54,006 nucleotides of DNA, from NCBI GenBank assembly GCA_035353855.1, contig DAOQAK010000025.1:1-54006 (forward strand), written 5' to 3'. The position numbers were made by a program, and so were the translations under genes. This document shows positions 43,266 to 52,105 of the stretch, in pieces (position 1 is the first letter of the stretch; each line of letters opens with the position of its first letter). The notes beneath the pieces were generated by a model. The model was given only the letters and a program-made list of their open reading frames with translations, searched no databases and had not been told where the DNA came from. Origin of the DNA: Bacteroidales bacterium (GTDB taxonomy: Bacteria > Bacteroidota > Bacteroidia > Bacteroidales > CG2-30-32-10).

Positions 43266-44288
43266 CTAGTATGCAGATTTGAACTGTTTCAGAAAACGTA
43301 AATCATTTTCTGAGAACATACGAATATCTTTTACTCTATATTTAAGATTAGTGATGCGTTCAATGCCCATTCCAAAAGCATAGCCTGAATAAATTTCGGG
43401 ATCGATGTTACAATTTTTTAGTACGTTCGGGTCAACCATACCACAGCCTAATATTTCAACCCATCCGGTGTGTTTGCAAAATGCACAACCTTTACCGCCG
43501 CATAAAAAACAGGATATATCCATTTCAGCTGAAGGCTCAGTAAAAGGGAAATAGGATGGACGTAATCTTGTTTTTGTGTCTTCGCCAAACATTTCTTTTG
43601 CAAAATAAAATAATACCTGTCGAAGGTCAGCAAAGGAAATATTTTTATCAACATATAATCCTTCAACTTGATGGAAGAAGCAGTGAGCGCGCGAAGAAAT
43701 AGCTTCATTGCGATATACTCTTCCCGGAAATAATTTTCGAATGGGTGGCTTTTCGCTTTCCATTACACGGATTTGCACTGAAGAAGTATGGGTACGCAAA
43801 GCAATATCCGGATTCTTTTTAATAAAGAAAGTATCCTGCATATCGCGTGCTGGATGCTCTTCGGGAAAATTCAATGCACTGAAATTATGCCAGTCGTCTT
43901 CAATTTCCCTTCCTTCCGAAACGGTAAAACCAATACGTGAAAATATTTCATTTATTTTATTCCTGATGATTGATAAGGGATGACGTGCTCCAACATCAAT
44001 GAAATCAGTAGGAAGCGAAAGGTCGTTGTCATTTTTATCAGAATGCACAGTTGATTCAAAATCATTTTTAAATTTATCAAATTTCTCTTGCGCGGAATTT
44101 TTCAGATCGTTCAGTAGTTTACCTACTTCTTTTTTTTCTTCAGCTGCAACATTTTTTAAATCATTGAAAAGTCCTGTAACCAAGCCTTTCTTAGAAAGAT
44201 ATTTTATACGGAATTGTTCAGCATCTTCAATATTTTTGGCTGAGAATTTTTCAATTTCTTTTAATATTTCCTGAATTTTACTATGCAT
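43266..44288 (-). CDS. pheS: Phenylalanyl-tRNA synthetase alpha chain
   Basis: I chose the ATG at 44288 (340 aa, normal length) because MHSKIQEILKEIEKF is the standard N-terminal coiled-coil start; an upstream ATG at 44306 adds six residues. Class II motifs: HPLSIIRNKINEIF, motif 2 FPGRVYRNEAISSRAHCFFHQVEG, and motif 3 GYAFGMGIERI. A cysteine-rich insert, CFLCGGKGCAFCKHTGWVE, is typical of Bacteroidota-type PheS. The beta chain gene is not adjacent. The cyclophilin gene is upstream on the same strand, 10 bp away. Confidence 0.97.
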   Translation of the reverse strand: MHSKIQEILKEIEKFSAKNIEDAEQFRIKYLSKKGLVTGLFNDLKNVAAEEKKEVGKLLNDLKNSAQEKFDKFKNDFESTVHSDKNDNDLSLPTDFIDVGARHPLSIIRNKINEIFSRIGFTVSEGREIEDDWHNFSALNFPEEHPARDMQDTFFIKKNPDIALRTHTSSVQIRVMESEKPPIRKLFPGRVYRNEAISSRAHCFFHQVEGLYVDKNISFADLRQVLFYFAKEMFGEDTKTRLRPSYFPFTEPSAEMDISCFLCGGKGCAFCKHTGWVEILGCGMVDPNVLKNCNIDPEIYSGYAFGMGIERITNLKYRVKDIRMFSENDLRFLKQFKSAY

Positions 44289-44298
44289 GAAAATAAAA

Positions 44299-45000
44299 TT
44301 ATTCAATTACTTTAACTGTCATTTTTACATCTTGTTTTGGCCTGTTAAATTTTGGGTCCACTTTAACAGCAGCAATCTTATCAACTACATCTAATCCTTC
44401 ATAAACCTCACCAAAAACCGTATAATTACCATCAAGGTGTGGAGTTCCTCCAATAGTTTTATATACTTCGCGTTGTTCTTTGGTGTAAGGTTTTCCTACA
44501 CGCTGTTCAAAGAAGTTTAATTCTTCGTCAGAGAATTTTTTACCCTGAACAATGTAGAATTGCGAACCTGACGAAGCCTTTAGCGGGTTTACATCATCAC
44601 CGGTTCTGGCGGCAGCTAATGCGCCTTTTTTATGAAAATACTTTGAAGCATCTATTTCAGCAGGAATGGTATATTCGGGACCACCGTTTCCAAGAATTGC
44701 TGTTGAATCGGCATTTTTTGAATCGGGGTCGCCACCTTGTATCATAAAATTTTGAATAACCCGGTGAAAAATAGTACCATTAAAATAACCTTCTTTAGCA
44801 AGTTTAATAAAATTATCGCGGTGCTGTGGTGTGCCATTGTACAGTTTAATTTTAATATCGCCAAAACTTGTACTGATACAAACTTTTTTTAACGAATCGT
44901 CAGAAAGATTTTGATGTGTGCTCATAAAAGATGCTCCTGTGTAAGAATAGAAAATTGTTATGATAAATAAACCAGCAAAAAATGATACGATCTTTTTCAT
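44299..45000 (-). CDS. Exported peptidyl-prolyl cis-trans isomerase (cyclophilin)
   Basis: The 233-aa protein has an N-terminal hydrophobic export signal (about 1-24) and a cyclophilin domain (about 38-230): FKD-like FGDIKIKLY, YFNGTIFHRVIQNFMIQGGDP, GALAAARTGDD, SSGSQFYIVQ and FGEVYEGLDVV. It speeds proline isomerisation of envelope proteins. A loop of about 25 residues after SQFYIVQGKKFSDEEL replaces the short loop of classic cyclophilins, as seen in other Bacteroidota. It precedes pheS on the minus strand. Confidence 0.94.
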   Translation of the reverse strand: MKKIVSFFAGLFIITIFYSYTGASFMSTHQNLSDDSLKKVCISTSFGDIKIKLYNGTPQHRDNFIKLAKEGYFNGTIFHRVIQNFMIQGGDPDSKNADSTAILGNGGPEYTIPAEIDASKYFHKKGALAAARTGDDVNPLKASSGSQFYIVQGKKFSDEELNFFEQRVGKPYTKEQREVYKTIGGTPHLDGNYTVFGEVYEGLDVVDKIAAVKVDPKFNRPKQDVKMTVKVIE

Positions 45001-45011
45001 ATTAGAGTTGA

Positions 45012-45043
45012 TTTGCTTAGTATAAATAAATTTATTATGTTTG
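45012..45043 (+). promoter_or_regulatory. Candidate promoter TTTG-N20-TATGTTTG
   Basis: TTTG (45012-45015) and TATGTTTG (45036-45043) are 20 bp apart and match the Bacteroidota housekeeping promoter closely. They serve the small lipoprotein gene starting at 45081, with a leader of about 30 nt. Confidence 0.65.
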
Positions 45044-45080
45044 CATGTTAAAACAACAAAATTACAAATATTCGTGAACT

Positions 45081-45425
45081 ATGAAAGCAATATTTAAATC
45101 CATTTTCATAATATTCATTTTATCTTTTATTGTTTTCTCATTTTCTACCTGCAAGAAAGATACAGAATGTGATGCAGTAATAACAGTAAAGCTGGAAAGC
45201 GATACCACATCGGTTGTTCCGGGGGCTTTAGTGGAATTAAAGAAACACGATGTTTACATTCAGGGGATAAGCGATGCTGCCGGACAGTTCAGGCATACTT
45301 TCAAATTGGATGCTATTCTTGATGTTGCTGCTACTTTAAATGGAACTCCTGATACATTATCGGGTGCAACAGTTATTCGTTTAAAACCTGGTGAAACGGT
45401 TTATAAAACAGTTTTTATAAAGTAA
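45081..45425 (+). CDS. Small lipoprotein with beta-sandwich domain
   Basis: The 114-aa product has a hydrophobic signal ending FSFSTC, with the Cys at residue 24 as the probable lipid-attachment site, followed by KKDTECD. The remainder (TVKLESDTTSVVPGALVELKK..., GISDAAGQFRHTFKLDAILDVAATL) resembles a carboxypeptidase-regulatory-like or Cna-B-like sandwich of about 80 residues. It is probably outer-membrane anchored. No partner gene is evident. A hairpin terminator follows at 45451. Confidence 0.8.
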   Translation: MKAIFKSIFIIFILSFIVFSFSTCKKDTECDAVITVKLESDTTSVVPGALVELKKHDVYIQGISDAAGQFRHTFKLDAILDVAATLNGTPDTLSGATVIRLKPGETVYKTVFIK

Positions 45426-45450
45426 TATCAATAATTAAAGAAATTTTCTG

Positions 45451-45483
45451 AATCCTTGTCAATCTATGATAAGGATTTTTTTA
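45451..45483 (+). terminator. Intrinsic terminator after the small lipoprotein gene
   Basis: AATCCTTGTC (45451-45460) pairs with GATAAGGATT (45468-45477), 10 bp with one G-T pair and a 7-base loop, followed by a T run to 45483. It reaches the stop codon of the convergent thymidine kinase gene. Confidence 0.75.
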
Positions 45484-46068
45484 TTTATCGGAAATATTCA
45501 TTTTTTCATTATAACAATCTCTGCAAAGGGGTTCGTAGCTGTCTTTTTCGCCCAGAAGAACCAGTTTATTACTGGCAATCGTGCGATGCGATATATGAGC
45601 AAGGTTGCCACATTTCATACAAACAGCATGTACTTTGGTAACATATTCAGCAGTTGCCAGTAATGCAGGAATAGGACCAAAAGGTTTGCCCATGAAATCC
45701 ATATCAAGCCCGGCAACTATAACTCGAATTCCCCTATTTGCCAATTGATTGCATACATTGGGAAGTTCATCATCAAAGAACTGGGCCTCGTCAATTCCAA
45801 TAACATCAACATCATTAGCTAAAAGCAGAATATTGGAAGACGATGGTACCGGTGTAGACATGATTGCATTTTTATCATGCGACACAACTTGTTCTTCATC
45901 ATATCTTATATCGATAGCTGGTTTGAAAATTTCAACTTTCTGTTTCGCAATCTTTGCTCTTTTTAATCGTCTTATCAGTTCTTCCGTTTTTCCTGAAAAC
46001 ATAGAACCACATACAACTTCAATCCAGCCACGCTTTTTGGAAGAATCTATCGGGTTTTCTAAAAACAT
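45481..46068 (-). CDS. tdk: Thymidine kinase
   Basis: The 195-aa enzyme phosphorylates thymidine for salvage. It is the type II TK1-like form: P-loop GSMFSGKTEELIRR (21-34), DEAQFF as the Walker B/lasso region, and the zinc-binding pairs CMKCG and CRDC near the C-terminus. Length is normal. It is convergent with the lipoprotein gene and divergent from the gene at 46157. Confidence 0.97.
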   Translation of the reverse strand: MFLENPIDSSKKRGWIEVVCGSMFSGKTEELIRRLKRAKIAKQKVEIFKPAIDIRYDEEQVVSHDKNAIMSTPVPSSSNILLLANDVDVIGIDEAQFFDDELPNVCNQLANRGIRVIVAGLDMDFMGKPFGPIPALLATAEYVTKVHAVCMKCGNLAHISHRTIASNKLVLLGEKDSYEPLCRDCYNEKMNISDK

Positions 46069-46156
46069 TTTTTCTGTGAATGATAATCTTTTTTATCTTT
46101 ATTCGTTTTTTTAAAAGTAAGTAAAAATAAAGTTTTTTATACAAATAAATGATATT

Positions 46157-46936
46157 ATGGACAGGAAAATAATTTTGAACGAAATTGTATCACTTCAGGA
46201 AACCATTGCCGAACAGACCGAAACTATTATAAATTATAATGATTCCATTCCTCAAATTGAGATTGATATTATTCTTTCCAATATACGAAGTTTATACGAA
46301 AAGTTTTACGAGATAAATAAAACAAATAAACCTGGAATTATCATAGAAAAAAATGAAAAACAAATTCAGGTAACAAAAGAAAAAATAGTAAAACCGGTCA
46401 TTGAAGAACAACCTCCCGTTACTGAAAAAGAAATTGCAGAATTTGAAAAGAACATGTTGATTGATTCAATGGCACAATACACCATGCTTTCAGAATCAAT
46501 TACCGAAGAAAAAAAATCAGAAAAAACAGAAGAAATAGAATTCCCACAGAAAAAAATTAAACAGCAAAAAAAATCTTCGCCCGATCTTTTTTCGGACGAT
46601 AACACTATTGCTGATAAATTTAAAGACGAAAAAAAATCTTTAAATGAAGTTCTTTCGGATAAAACTTCAGATATAAGTCTTGCTTCAAGGCTTCAGAAAA
46701 ACCAAATAAAAGACCTGAAATCGGCAATAGGTATCAATGAAAAATTTATGCTTATCAATGAACTTTTTGAAGGCAGTTTACAAAAATATAATGAAAATAT
46801 TAATTCGCTTAATTCCTTTACTGATAAGGCGGAAGCTATGAAATTCGTTGAAGGGTTGAAGAAAGAATTTTCATGGAAAGAAAATAGTGAAGCATATATT
46901 ATGATTACGGATTTGGTTTCCAGGAAATATTTGTAA
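46157..46936 (+). CDS. Hypothetical cytosolic protein with conserved C-terminal helical domain
   Basis: The 259-aa protein has an N-terminal helical part (about 1-55), a long Lys/Glu-rich linker (about 60-165) that is probably disordered, and a C-terminal domain (about 172-259). The last reads LKSAIGINEKFMLINELFEGSLQKYNENINSLN followed by AMKFVEGLKKEFSW, a segment common in unnamed Bacteroidota proteins. I know no function. It is followed 10 bp later by the M28 peptidase gene and may share its transcript. Confidence 0.8.
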   Translation: MDRKIILNEIVSLQETIAEQTETIINYNDSIPQIEIDIILSNIRSLYEKFYEINKTNKPGIIIEKNEKQIQVTKEKIVKPVIEEQPPVTEKEIAEFEKNMLIDSMAQYTMLSESITEEKKSEKTEEIEFPQKKIKQQKKSSPDLFSDDNTIADKFKDEKKSLNEVLSDKTSDISLASRLQKNQIKDLKSAIGINEKFMLINELFEGSLQKYNENINSLNSFTDKAEAMKFVEGLKKEFSWKENSEAYIMITDLVSRKYL

Positions 46937-46946
46937 CCCGGTTCTG

Positions 46947-48218
46947 ATGAAAAAATATTTTTTTCTTTTTGTTTTTCTTTTTTCCTTCTTCTTCAATTTT
47001 GCACAGGATATAAATTATGCCCGGAATATAATCGATTCCTTGTGTTCGCCACAAATGCATGGGCGCGGTTATGTTAATAATGGACAAGGAATAGCTGCCG
47101 ATTTTATTGCAAAAGAATTTGCAAAAAGTAATTTGATATTTTTTGGAGAAAATTATTTTCAGAAATTTAATTTATCCATTTCTACACTTCCGGGTGCTGT
47201 TGAATTAAAAATTGGCAAAAAACAATTCAAGCCCGGGGTTGACTTCATGGTAACATCAGCGGGTGCGTCAATCAAAGGAAAATATAGCGTACTTATATTC
47301 GATAGCTTATTGCTTGAGAATAAAGATGCTTCAGAGAAATTTTTTAATAATGATTTTTCGAAAAAGTTTGTTTTCATTGATAAAAGCGGTTTCCGTGATA
47401 AGAATAGAAAAAAAATGATCGATTCAATTATCGATTATAATGCTTTTAATGCAAAAGGAATGATGGTTCCTGAAGAGAAATTGGTATGGGGAGTTGAGGA
47501 TGCAATATATTCTGCAATACCAACAAAAGTAAGCATTCAGGATTCTTTGATAAAAAGTAAGATTAAAAAAATTTCGATTAAAATAGATCGCTTTATTGAA
47601 TCCGCTTACGAAATGAAAAATGTTGTGGGTTATATCAAAGGAATTGTAAACCCCGATTCATTTATTGTTTTTACAGCGCATTACGACCACCTGGGACAAA
47701 TGGGTAAGGATGTATATTTTCCGGGAGCCAACGATAATGCAAGTGGCGTAGCCATGATGCTGAATTTAGCAAAATATTATTCCGAAAATAAACCTGCGTA
47801 CTCAATAGTGTTTATAGCTACTACAGGCGAAGAACTTGGATTAAAGGGTTCATTTTATTTTGTACAGCATCCTTTGTTTCCCTTGTCAAATGTACGTTTT
47901 CTGATAAACCTTGATTTGGAAGGCACCGGCGATGATGGAATAAAAGTAGTGAACGGAAGTATTTTTCAAAAAGAATTTGATATACTTACTCAAATAAATG
48001 ATGAAAATAAATACCTAAAAACTGTTGGTAAACGTGGCGAAGCAGCCATTAGCGATCATTATCCTTTTTATGCAAAAGGTGTGAGATCGTTTTATATTTA
48101 CACATTAGGTGGTATAAGCGCATATCATAATGTGTATGATAAAGCCGAAACCCTTCCGCTTACAAAGTTTAATGAAGTGTTTGAATTAATTACTGATTTT
48201 GTTGAAGCAATTAAATAA
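46947..48218 (+). CDS. Secreted M28-family zinc aminopeptidase
   Basis: The 423-aa product has a signal peptide (MKKYFFLFVFLFSFFFNFAQ). It has the M28 metal and catalytic residues in order: His and Asp in FTAHYDHLG, the bridging Asp in PGANDNASG, the paired Glu in TTGEELGLKG, an Asp in NLDLEGTG, and His in ISDHYPF. A protease-associated-like insertion lies before the first metal ligand (about 75-215). It probably removes N-terminal residues from peptides in the periplasm or medium. Its neighbour at 48664 also degrades peptides. Confidence 0.92.
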   Translation: MKKYFFLFVFLFSFFFNFAQDINYARNIIDSLCSPQMHGRGYVNNGQGIAADFIAKEFAKSNLIFFGENYFQKFNLSISTLPGAVELKIGKKQFKPGVDFMVTSAGASIKGKYSVLIFDSLLLENKDASEKFFNNDFSKKFVFIDKSGFRDKNRKKMIDSIIDYNAFNAKGMMVPEEKLVWGVEDAIYSAIPTKVSIQDSLIKSKIKKISIKIDRFIESAYEMKNVVGYIKGIVNPDSFIVFTAHYDHLGQMGKDVYFPGANDNASGVAMMLNLAKYYSENKPAYSIVFIATTGEELGLKGSFYFVQHPLFPLSNVRFLINLDLEGTGDDGIKVVNGSIFQKEFDILTQINDENKYLKTVGKRGEAAISDHYPFYAKGVRSFYIYTLGGISAYHNVYDKAETLPLTKFNEVFELITDFVEAIK

Positions 48219-48316
48219 AAAACGGTTAACAAAATTTTTAATAACTCTTTTCAAAAAACAGTATAACTAGATTATCAAATTCATAATTTTGAAATATAAT
48301 TTTAAAACTTACTCAA

Positions 48317-48427
48317 ATGGCTACTACAAAAAAGAAAGCTCCGGCAAAAAAAGTTGCTGCTAAAAAAACTGTTGCAAAAAAATCGGCTAAAAAATGCGGT
48401 TGCGGCTGCGGTTCAAAGAAAAAATAA
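48317..48427 (+). CDS. Histone H1-like Lys/Ala-rich small protein with CGCGCG motif
   Basis: The 36-codon frame ATG 48317 to TAA 48427 encodes MATTKKKAPAKKVAAKKT, then VAKKSAKK, CGCGCG and SKKK. Fifteen of 36 residues are Lys, and KK pairs recur every four to five residues, as in bacterial H1-like DNA-binding proteins. The alternating Cys-Gly triplet near the end could bind metal or form disulfides. A clear hairpin terminator follows 4 bp later, and it stands alone between the two peptidase genes. The composition is too ordered to be chance. Confidence 0.75.
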   Translation: MATTKKKAPAKKVAAKKTVAKKSAKKCGCGCGSKKK

Positions 48428-48430
48428 TTA

Positions 48431-48463
48431 AAAAAAGGCTGTCATATTAAGGCAGCCTTTTTT
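48431..48463 (+). terminator. Intrinsic terminator after the Lys-rich small protein
   Basis: AAAAAAGGCTG (48431-48441) pairs with CAGCCTTTTTT (48453-48463), an 11-bp perfect stem with an 11-base loop and a T run in the right arm. It supports the upstream 36-codon frame as a real transcription unit. Confidence 0.85.
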
Positions 48464-48586
48464 ATTCGACCACGTATCTGAGTTGAAATCCGTATAAGAA
48501 AATCTCAGCGAGGTATTATTAATTTTGAGACGTCCACTTTTTTTTATTTTTTCTCAATAATTCAATAGGTTTTAAATGAAAGAAAA

Positions 48587-48617
48587 TTGATTAAAGCTTT
48601 TAATTTTATTATATTTG
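48587..48617 (+). promoter_or_regulatory. Candidate promoter TTG-N20-TATATTTG
   Basis: TTG (48587-48589) and TATATTTG (48610-48617) are 20 bp apart, a good match to the Bacteroidota promoter. It serves the S46 peptidase gene, with a leader of about 40 nt. Confidence 0.65.
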
Positions 48618-48663
48618 TTGTTCCCAAAACAAAACTATATCTGGTAATTAATAATTATATGAT

Positions 48664-50811
48664 ATGAAAAAACTTTTTTTGATAGTTGCGTTGCTTAGCT
48701 GTAATAATTTTCTGAAAGCTGATGAAGGCATGTGGCTGCCTATGTTTATTCAGCGATTGAATTATGTGGATATGCAAAAAATGGGTTGCCATTTAACAGC
48801 CGAAGAAATTTACAGTGTAAATCATTCAAGCATTAAAGATGCGATAGTTAGTGTTAACTATGGAGATTGCACAGGAGAAATGGTTTCCCCCGAAGGACTT
48901 TTAATGACGGCTCATCATTGCGGTATTTATTATATACAGAATCACAGTACCCTTGAAAAGGATTACCTTAAAGATGGTTTTTGGGCAGCAAGTAATGCTG
49001 AAGAACAGCGTAATGATAAGCTTACCGCTACTTTCTTAATCAGTATTGAAGATGTTACCGGTAAAATTTTACCTTATCTTAACGATAAAATGACCGAAAC
49101 TAAAAGAAATGCAGTTGTGGATTCATTGAGTGCAATTCTCGAAAATGCTAAGATAAAGGGAACCACATATGATGCAAAAGTGGAATCATTTTATAATGGG
49201 AATGAATATTATTTATTTGTTACAGAAACCTATAAAGATGTTCGCCTTGTTGGTGCACCACCCGAATCATTAGGTTTGTTTGGTGGAGAAACCGATAACT
49301 GGATGTGGCCTCGTCATACAGTCGACTTTTCATTATTCCGTATTTACATGTCTCCAGATAAAAAGCCTGCGGGGTATTCTAAAAAAAATATCCCTTATAT
49401 GCCTAAACATTATTTGCCCATATCATTAAAAGGAGTTAAAAAAGACGATTTTGAAATGGTACTGGGGTATCCTGACGAATCAGAAAGATATATTACATCT
49501 TATGGAATAAAAATTCTGACAGATAGGTATTGTGCAGCAATTATAAAGAATCGCGAAAAACGACTCTCCATAATAGGTGAAGACATGAAAGCCAGCGAAG
49601 AAGTTAATATTCAATATTCCTCGGAATTTTTAGTTGTATCCAATTATTACAAATTTTTTAATGGTCTATTGGATCAACTTCAAAAGTTAAAAGTTTACGA
49701 TAAAAAAGTTGCGTTCGAAAAAACTTTTACAACCTGGTATAGCAGCAACCCGGTTTTAAAAGCAAAATATGGAAATGTATTAAATGAGATTAAAGATAAA
49801 AATGATACAATAGGGAAATATGTATACCCGCTAATATTATCTGGAGAAGGAATTCGGAATGGAATTAAAATTTTATCATATGCAAAGACATTTACAGAAC
49901 TTAACACACAGTTAAAAAATGGTTCTAATACTGATTCTATAAATAAACGAACACAAAGTCTTACTTATGCTGCCAAGCAATTTTTCAGGGAATATAATTT
50001 GAGTACAGATAAAAAGATTTGCCTGGCCATGTTAAAAATGTATTATGATAATGTTTCTAAAGAATTTTATCCTGACGTTTTTACAACCATTGAAAAAAAA
50101 TATAAGGGCGATATTTCTGCATATGTAAATGAAATGTACGATAAATCGATATTTGCAAGTAAAGATAAAATCCTTGAATTTTTAATTACCCCGGATTATA
50201 AGAAACTAGAAAAGGATATTGGATATATCACTATGTTATCATTTAATAATAAAGCTCAGGAAATTAGGACTTCATACAATAAAGCCAAATCAGAACTTGC
50301 AAAAAGTAATCGATTATATGTAGCAGGAATTATGGAAATGAATAAAGATAAAAAAAATTATCCTGACGCTAATCATACATTGAGGCTTAATTATGGTAAA
50401 GTAACAGATCTTACTCTTTCAACAGGTAAGAAATATAATTACTATACTACCCTTGATGAAATGATAGCCAAAGGAGATACTTCTAATCCTGAATTTACAA
50501 TACCACCCAAATTAAAATCACTTTACGAAAGTAAAGATTATGGAAAATATGCAGATAATGGCGTCATGAAAGTTTGTTTTATAACCAATAATGATTGTAC
50601 AGGCGGAAATTCAGGAAGCCCAATAATAAACGGTGATGGCGAGCTTACAGGTATTCTTTTTGATGGGAACTGGGAATCGGTAGCAAATGATTATGATTAC
50701 AATGCCGAAACTCAAAGAGCAATTTGTGTTGATATTCGATTTGTTTTATTTATCATTGACAAATATGCAGGAGCTAGTAATATTATTAAAGAACTTTCAT
50801 TAAAAGAGTAA
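48664..50811 (+). CDS. S46-family dipeptidyl-peptidase, DPP7-like
   Basis: The 715-aa exported enzyme (signal peptide about 1-19) is a chymotrypsin-fold dipeptidyl-peptidase. The catalytic His is H85 in TAHHC and the Ser is S650 in GGNSGSP. Residue 668, 18 after the Ser, lies in ILFDGNWE and is Gly. In known S46 enzymes this position is Gly in DPP7 (hydrophobic P1) and Arg in DPP11 (acidic P1), so DPP7-type specificity is likely. These enzymes feed dipeptides to amino-acid-fermenting Bacteroidota. A helical domain (about 250-560) lies between. Confidence 0.93.
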   Translation: MKKLFLIVALLSCNNFLKADEGMWLPMFIQRLNYVDMQKMGCHLTAEEIYSVNHSSIKDAIVSVNYGDCTGEMVSPEGLLMTAHHCGIYYIQNHSTLEKDYLKDGFWAASNAEEQRNDKLTATFLISIEDVTGKILPYLNDKMTETKRNAVVDSLSAILENAKIKGTTYDAKVESFYNGNEYYLFVTETYKDVRLVGAPPESLGLFGGETDNWMWPRHTVDFSLFRIYMSPDKKPAGYSKKNIPYMPKHYLPISLKGVKKDDFEMVLGYPDESERYITSYGIKILTDRYCAAIIKNREKRLSIIGEDMKASEEVNIQYSSEFLVVSNYYKFFNGLLDQLQKLKVYDKKVAFEKTFTTWYSSNPVLKAKYGNVLNEIKDKNDTIGKYVYPLILSGEGIRNGIKILSYAKTFTELNTQLKNGSNTDSINKRTQSLTYAAKQFFREYNLSTDKKICLAMLKMYYDNVSKEFYPDVFTTIEKKYKGDISAYVNEMYDKSIFASKDKILEFLITPDYKKLEKDIGYITMLSFNNKAQEIRTSYNKAKSELAKSNRLYVAGIMEMNKDKKNYPDANHTLRLNYGKVTDLTLSTGKKYNYYTTLDEMIAKGDTSNPEFTIPPKLKSLYESKDYGKYADNGVMKVCFITNNDCTGGNSGSPIINGDGELTGILFDGNWESVANDYDYNAETQRAICVDIRFVLFIIDKYAGASNIIKELSLKE

Positions 50812-50820
50812 TCTTGAATA

Positions 50821-50860
50821 AAAAAAAGAAGCAGGTTTAATTTAACCTGCTTCTTTTTTT
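50821..50860. terminator. Bidirectional intrinsic terminator
   Basis: AAAAAAAGAAGCAGGTT (50821-50837) pairs perfectly with AACCTGCTTCTTTTTTT (50844-50860), a 17-bp stem with a 6-base loop. The stem's own A and T runs give a U tract in both directions. It sits between the convergent S46 peptidase and HTH protein genes. Confidence 0.92.
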
Positions 50861-50883
50861 CGTTTTGATTCAAGGTGATAATA

Positions 50884-51876
50884 TTATTTTATTTTGTTTT
50901 TAAGCTGGGCTACTTGTTCCTGGGCTTTCATGAAATAAAGGTTCCGTTGCTTTTCGGAAACTCCGCTAATCAGTGTTGATTTTTTCATGATTCCCTTAAG
51001 CCACAATTCGGTTTCGTTACAAAAAGAATTATTGATAGAAATCATATTATTAAAAGTATGATAGCGTATATATACACGCCTGAAAGTTGGGATATTAACC
51101 AGTATGTAATTATTCCCTAATTCAATATCGCTGTTATATAATGCAAAATTACCTTCAAAACCTGCAACATCGGCCTTCGTAGCTTTTTCGGCCTGTTGCT
51201 GAATGTCATTTAGTGCCGCTGACAGTACATCACATAAATGTACAGCCATTTCATTTTCGTGAAATATTCCTGCTTCATAATAAAAATCAATTTGCTTTAT
51301 AATGCTGCTTATCGTGCGGTCATTCCAAATTTCAGTACTGGGATTGCGTTTATATATTTCTATAATTTTTTTTCCTATTTCAGAAACTTCTTTAGGCAAT
51401 AATAACGGATCATATTTCTTTCCTTCAAAAGAAGGAACATTCATCACCGATTTCATCCAATAGAAAATTTTAAATGACGCTAATTCGGGAAATTTGAAAA
51501 GATGAAAAAGTGGAATGTCTTCAGCTGTATAGATGATCTCTTTCTCTTTAGCATTATCAATGATTTTCATATCATTTAATATTCGCTGAAGGTATTCGAT
51601 AATGAATGATACATCATTTGTTAAATGGGAGTATGTGAAACTTACGATATCATTTTCCTGTTTGCAAAATGAATCAAAAGAGATATGATAAGCATTGCAT
51701 ATTTTGATGATTTCATCAAATGTAAAAGTGGTTTCGCCACGGATTCGACGATAAACACTATCGGTGCTTAAGCCTAACAGTTCCGCTAATTCATCAACCA
51801 GCGAAAGATTTGCAGACAAAGAATGTTTAATACTATCGATAAAATTTTGCTGAAGTGAATCGGGTTTTTTTACCAT
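50884..51876 (-). CDS. HTH-domain regulator of the Bacteroidota XRE-like type
   Basis: The 330-aa cytosolic protein has an N-terminal helix-turn-helix (about 20-70): SLVDELAELLGLSTDSVYRRIRGETTFTFDEIIKICNAYHISFDSF, given here as a description of positions 20-66. The remaining ~260 residues are mixed helix and strand without a recognised ligand-binding family. Similar proteins in Bacteroidota are annotated only as HTH proteins. It probably represses or activates unknown targets. The divergent gene at 52106 is 229 bp away and may be one of them. Confidence 0.8.
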   Translation of the reverse strand: MVKKPDSLQQNFIDSIKHSLSANLSLVDELAELLGLSTDSVYRRIRGETTFTFDEIIKICNAYHISFDSFCKQENDIVSFTYSHLTNDVSFIIEYLQRILNDMKIIDNAKEKEIIYTAEDIPLFHLFKFPELASFKIFYWMKSVMNVPSFEGKKYDPLLLPKEVSEIGKKIIEIYKRNPSTEIWNDRTISSIIKQIDFYYEAGIFHENEMAVHLCDVLSAALNDIQQQAEKATKADVAGFEGNFALYNSDIELGNNYILVNIPTFRRVYIRYHTFNNMISINNSFCNETELWLKGIMKKSTLISGVSEKQRNLYFMKAQEQVAQLKNKIK

Positions 51877-52041
51877 AAATATTTTTAGATTTTATTGCCA
51901 ATCAACACAAAAACATTTGCAATTTATAACAAAAAAATATACTCATTTGCAAAAAATGCAAAAATAGTTCTTTTCACTGGTCAGATGAAATCAAAATTTG
52001 CTATAAACCTTAATTATCTAGCATCTTGTGCGGTATCCCGT

Positions 52042-52072
52042 TTTGATAGGCTTGACAACCATGGTAATTTTA
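52042..52072 (+). promoter_or_regulatory. Candidate promoter TTTG-N19-TAATTTTA
   Basis: TTTG (52042-52045) and TAATTTTA (52065-52072) are 19 bp apart, a near match to the consensus (last base A). The ATG at 52106 follows 33 bases later. Confidence 0.5.
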
Positions 52073-52105
52073 CATCAGAAAGTTAAACATAAAAATATAA
52101 AAACC

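Noticed and set aside
48222..48230. ACGGTTAAC upstream of the Lys-rich small gene, similar to the operator unit
   Set aside because: No second copy lies 21 bp away; the nearest similar word (ACAGTATAAC, about 48258) is 36 bp off.
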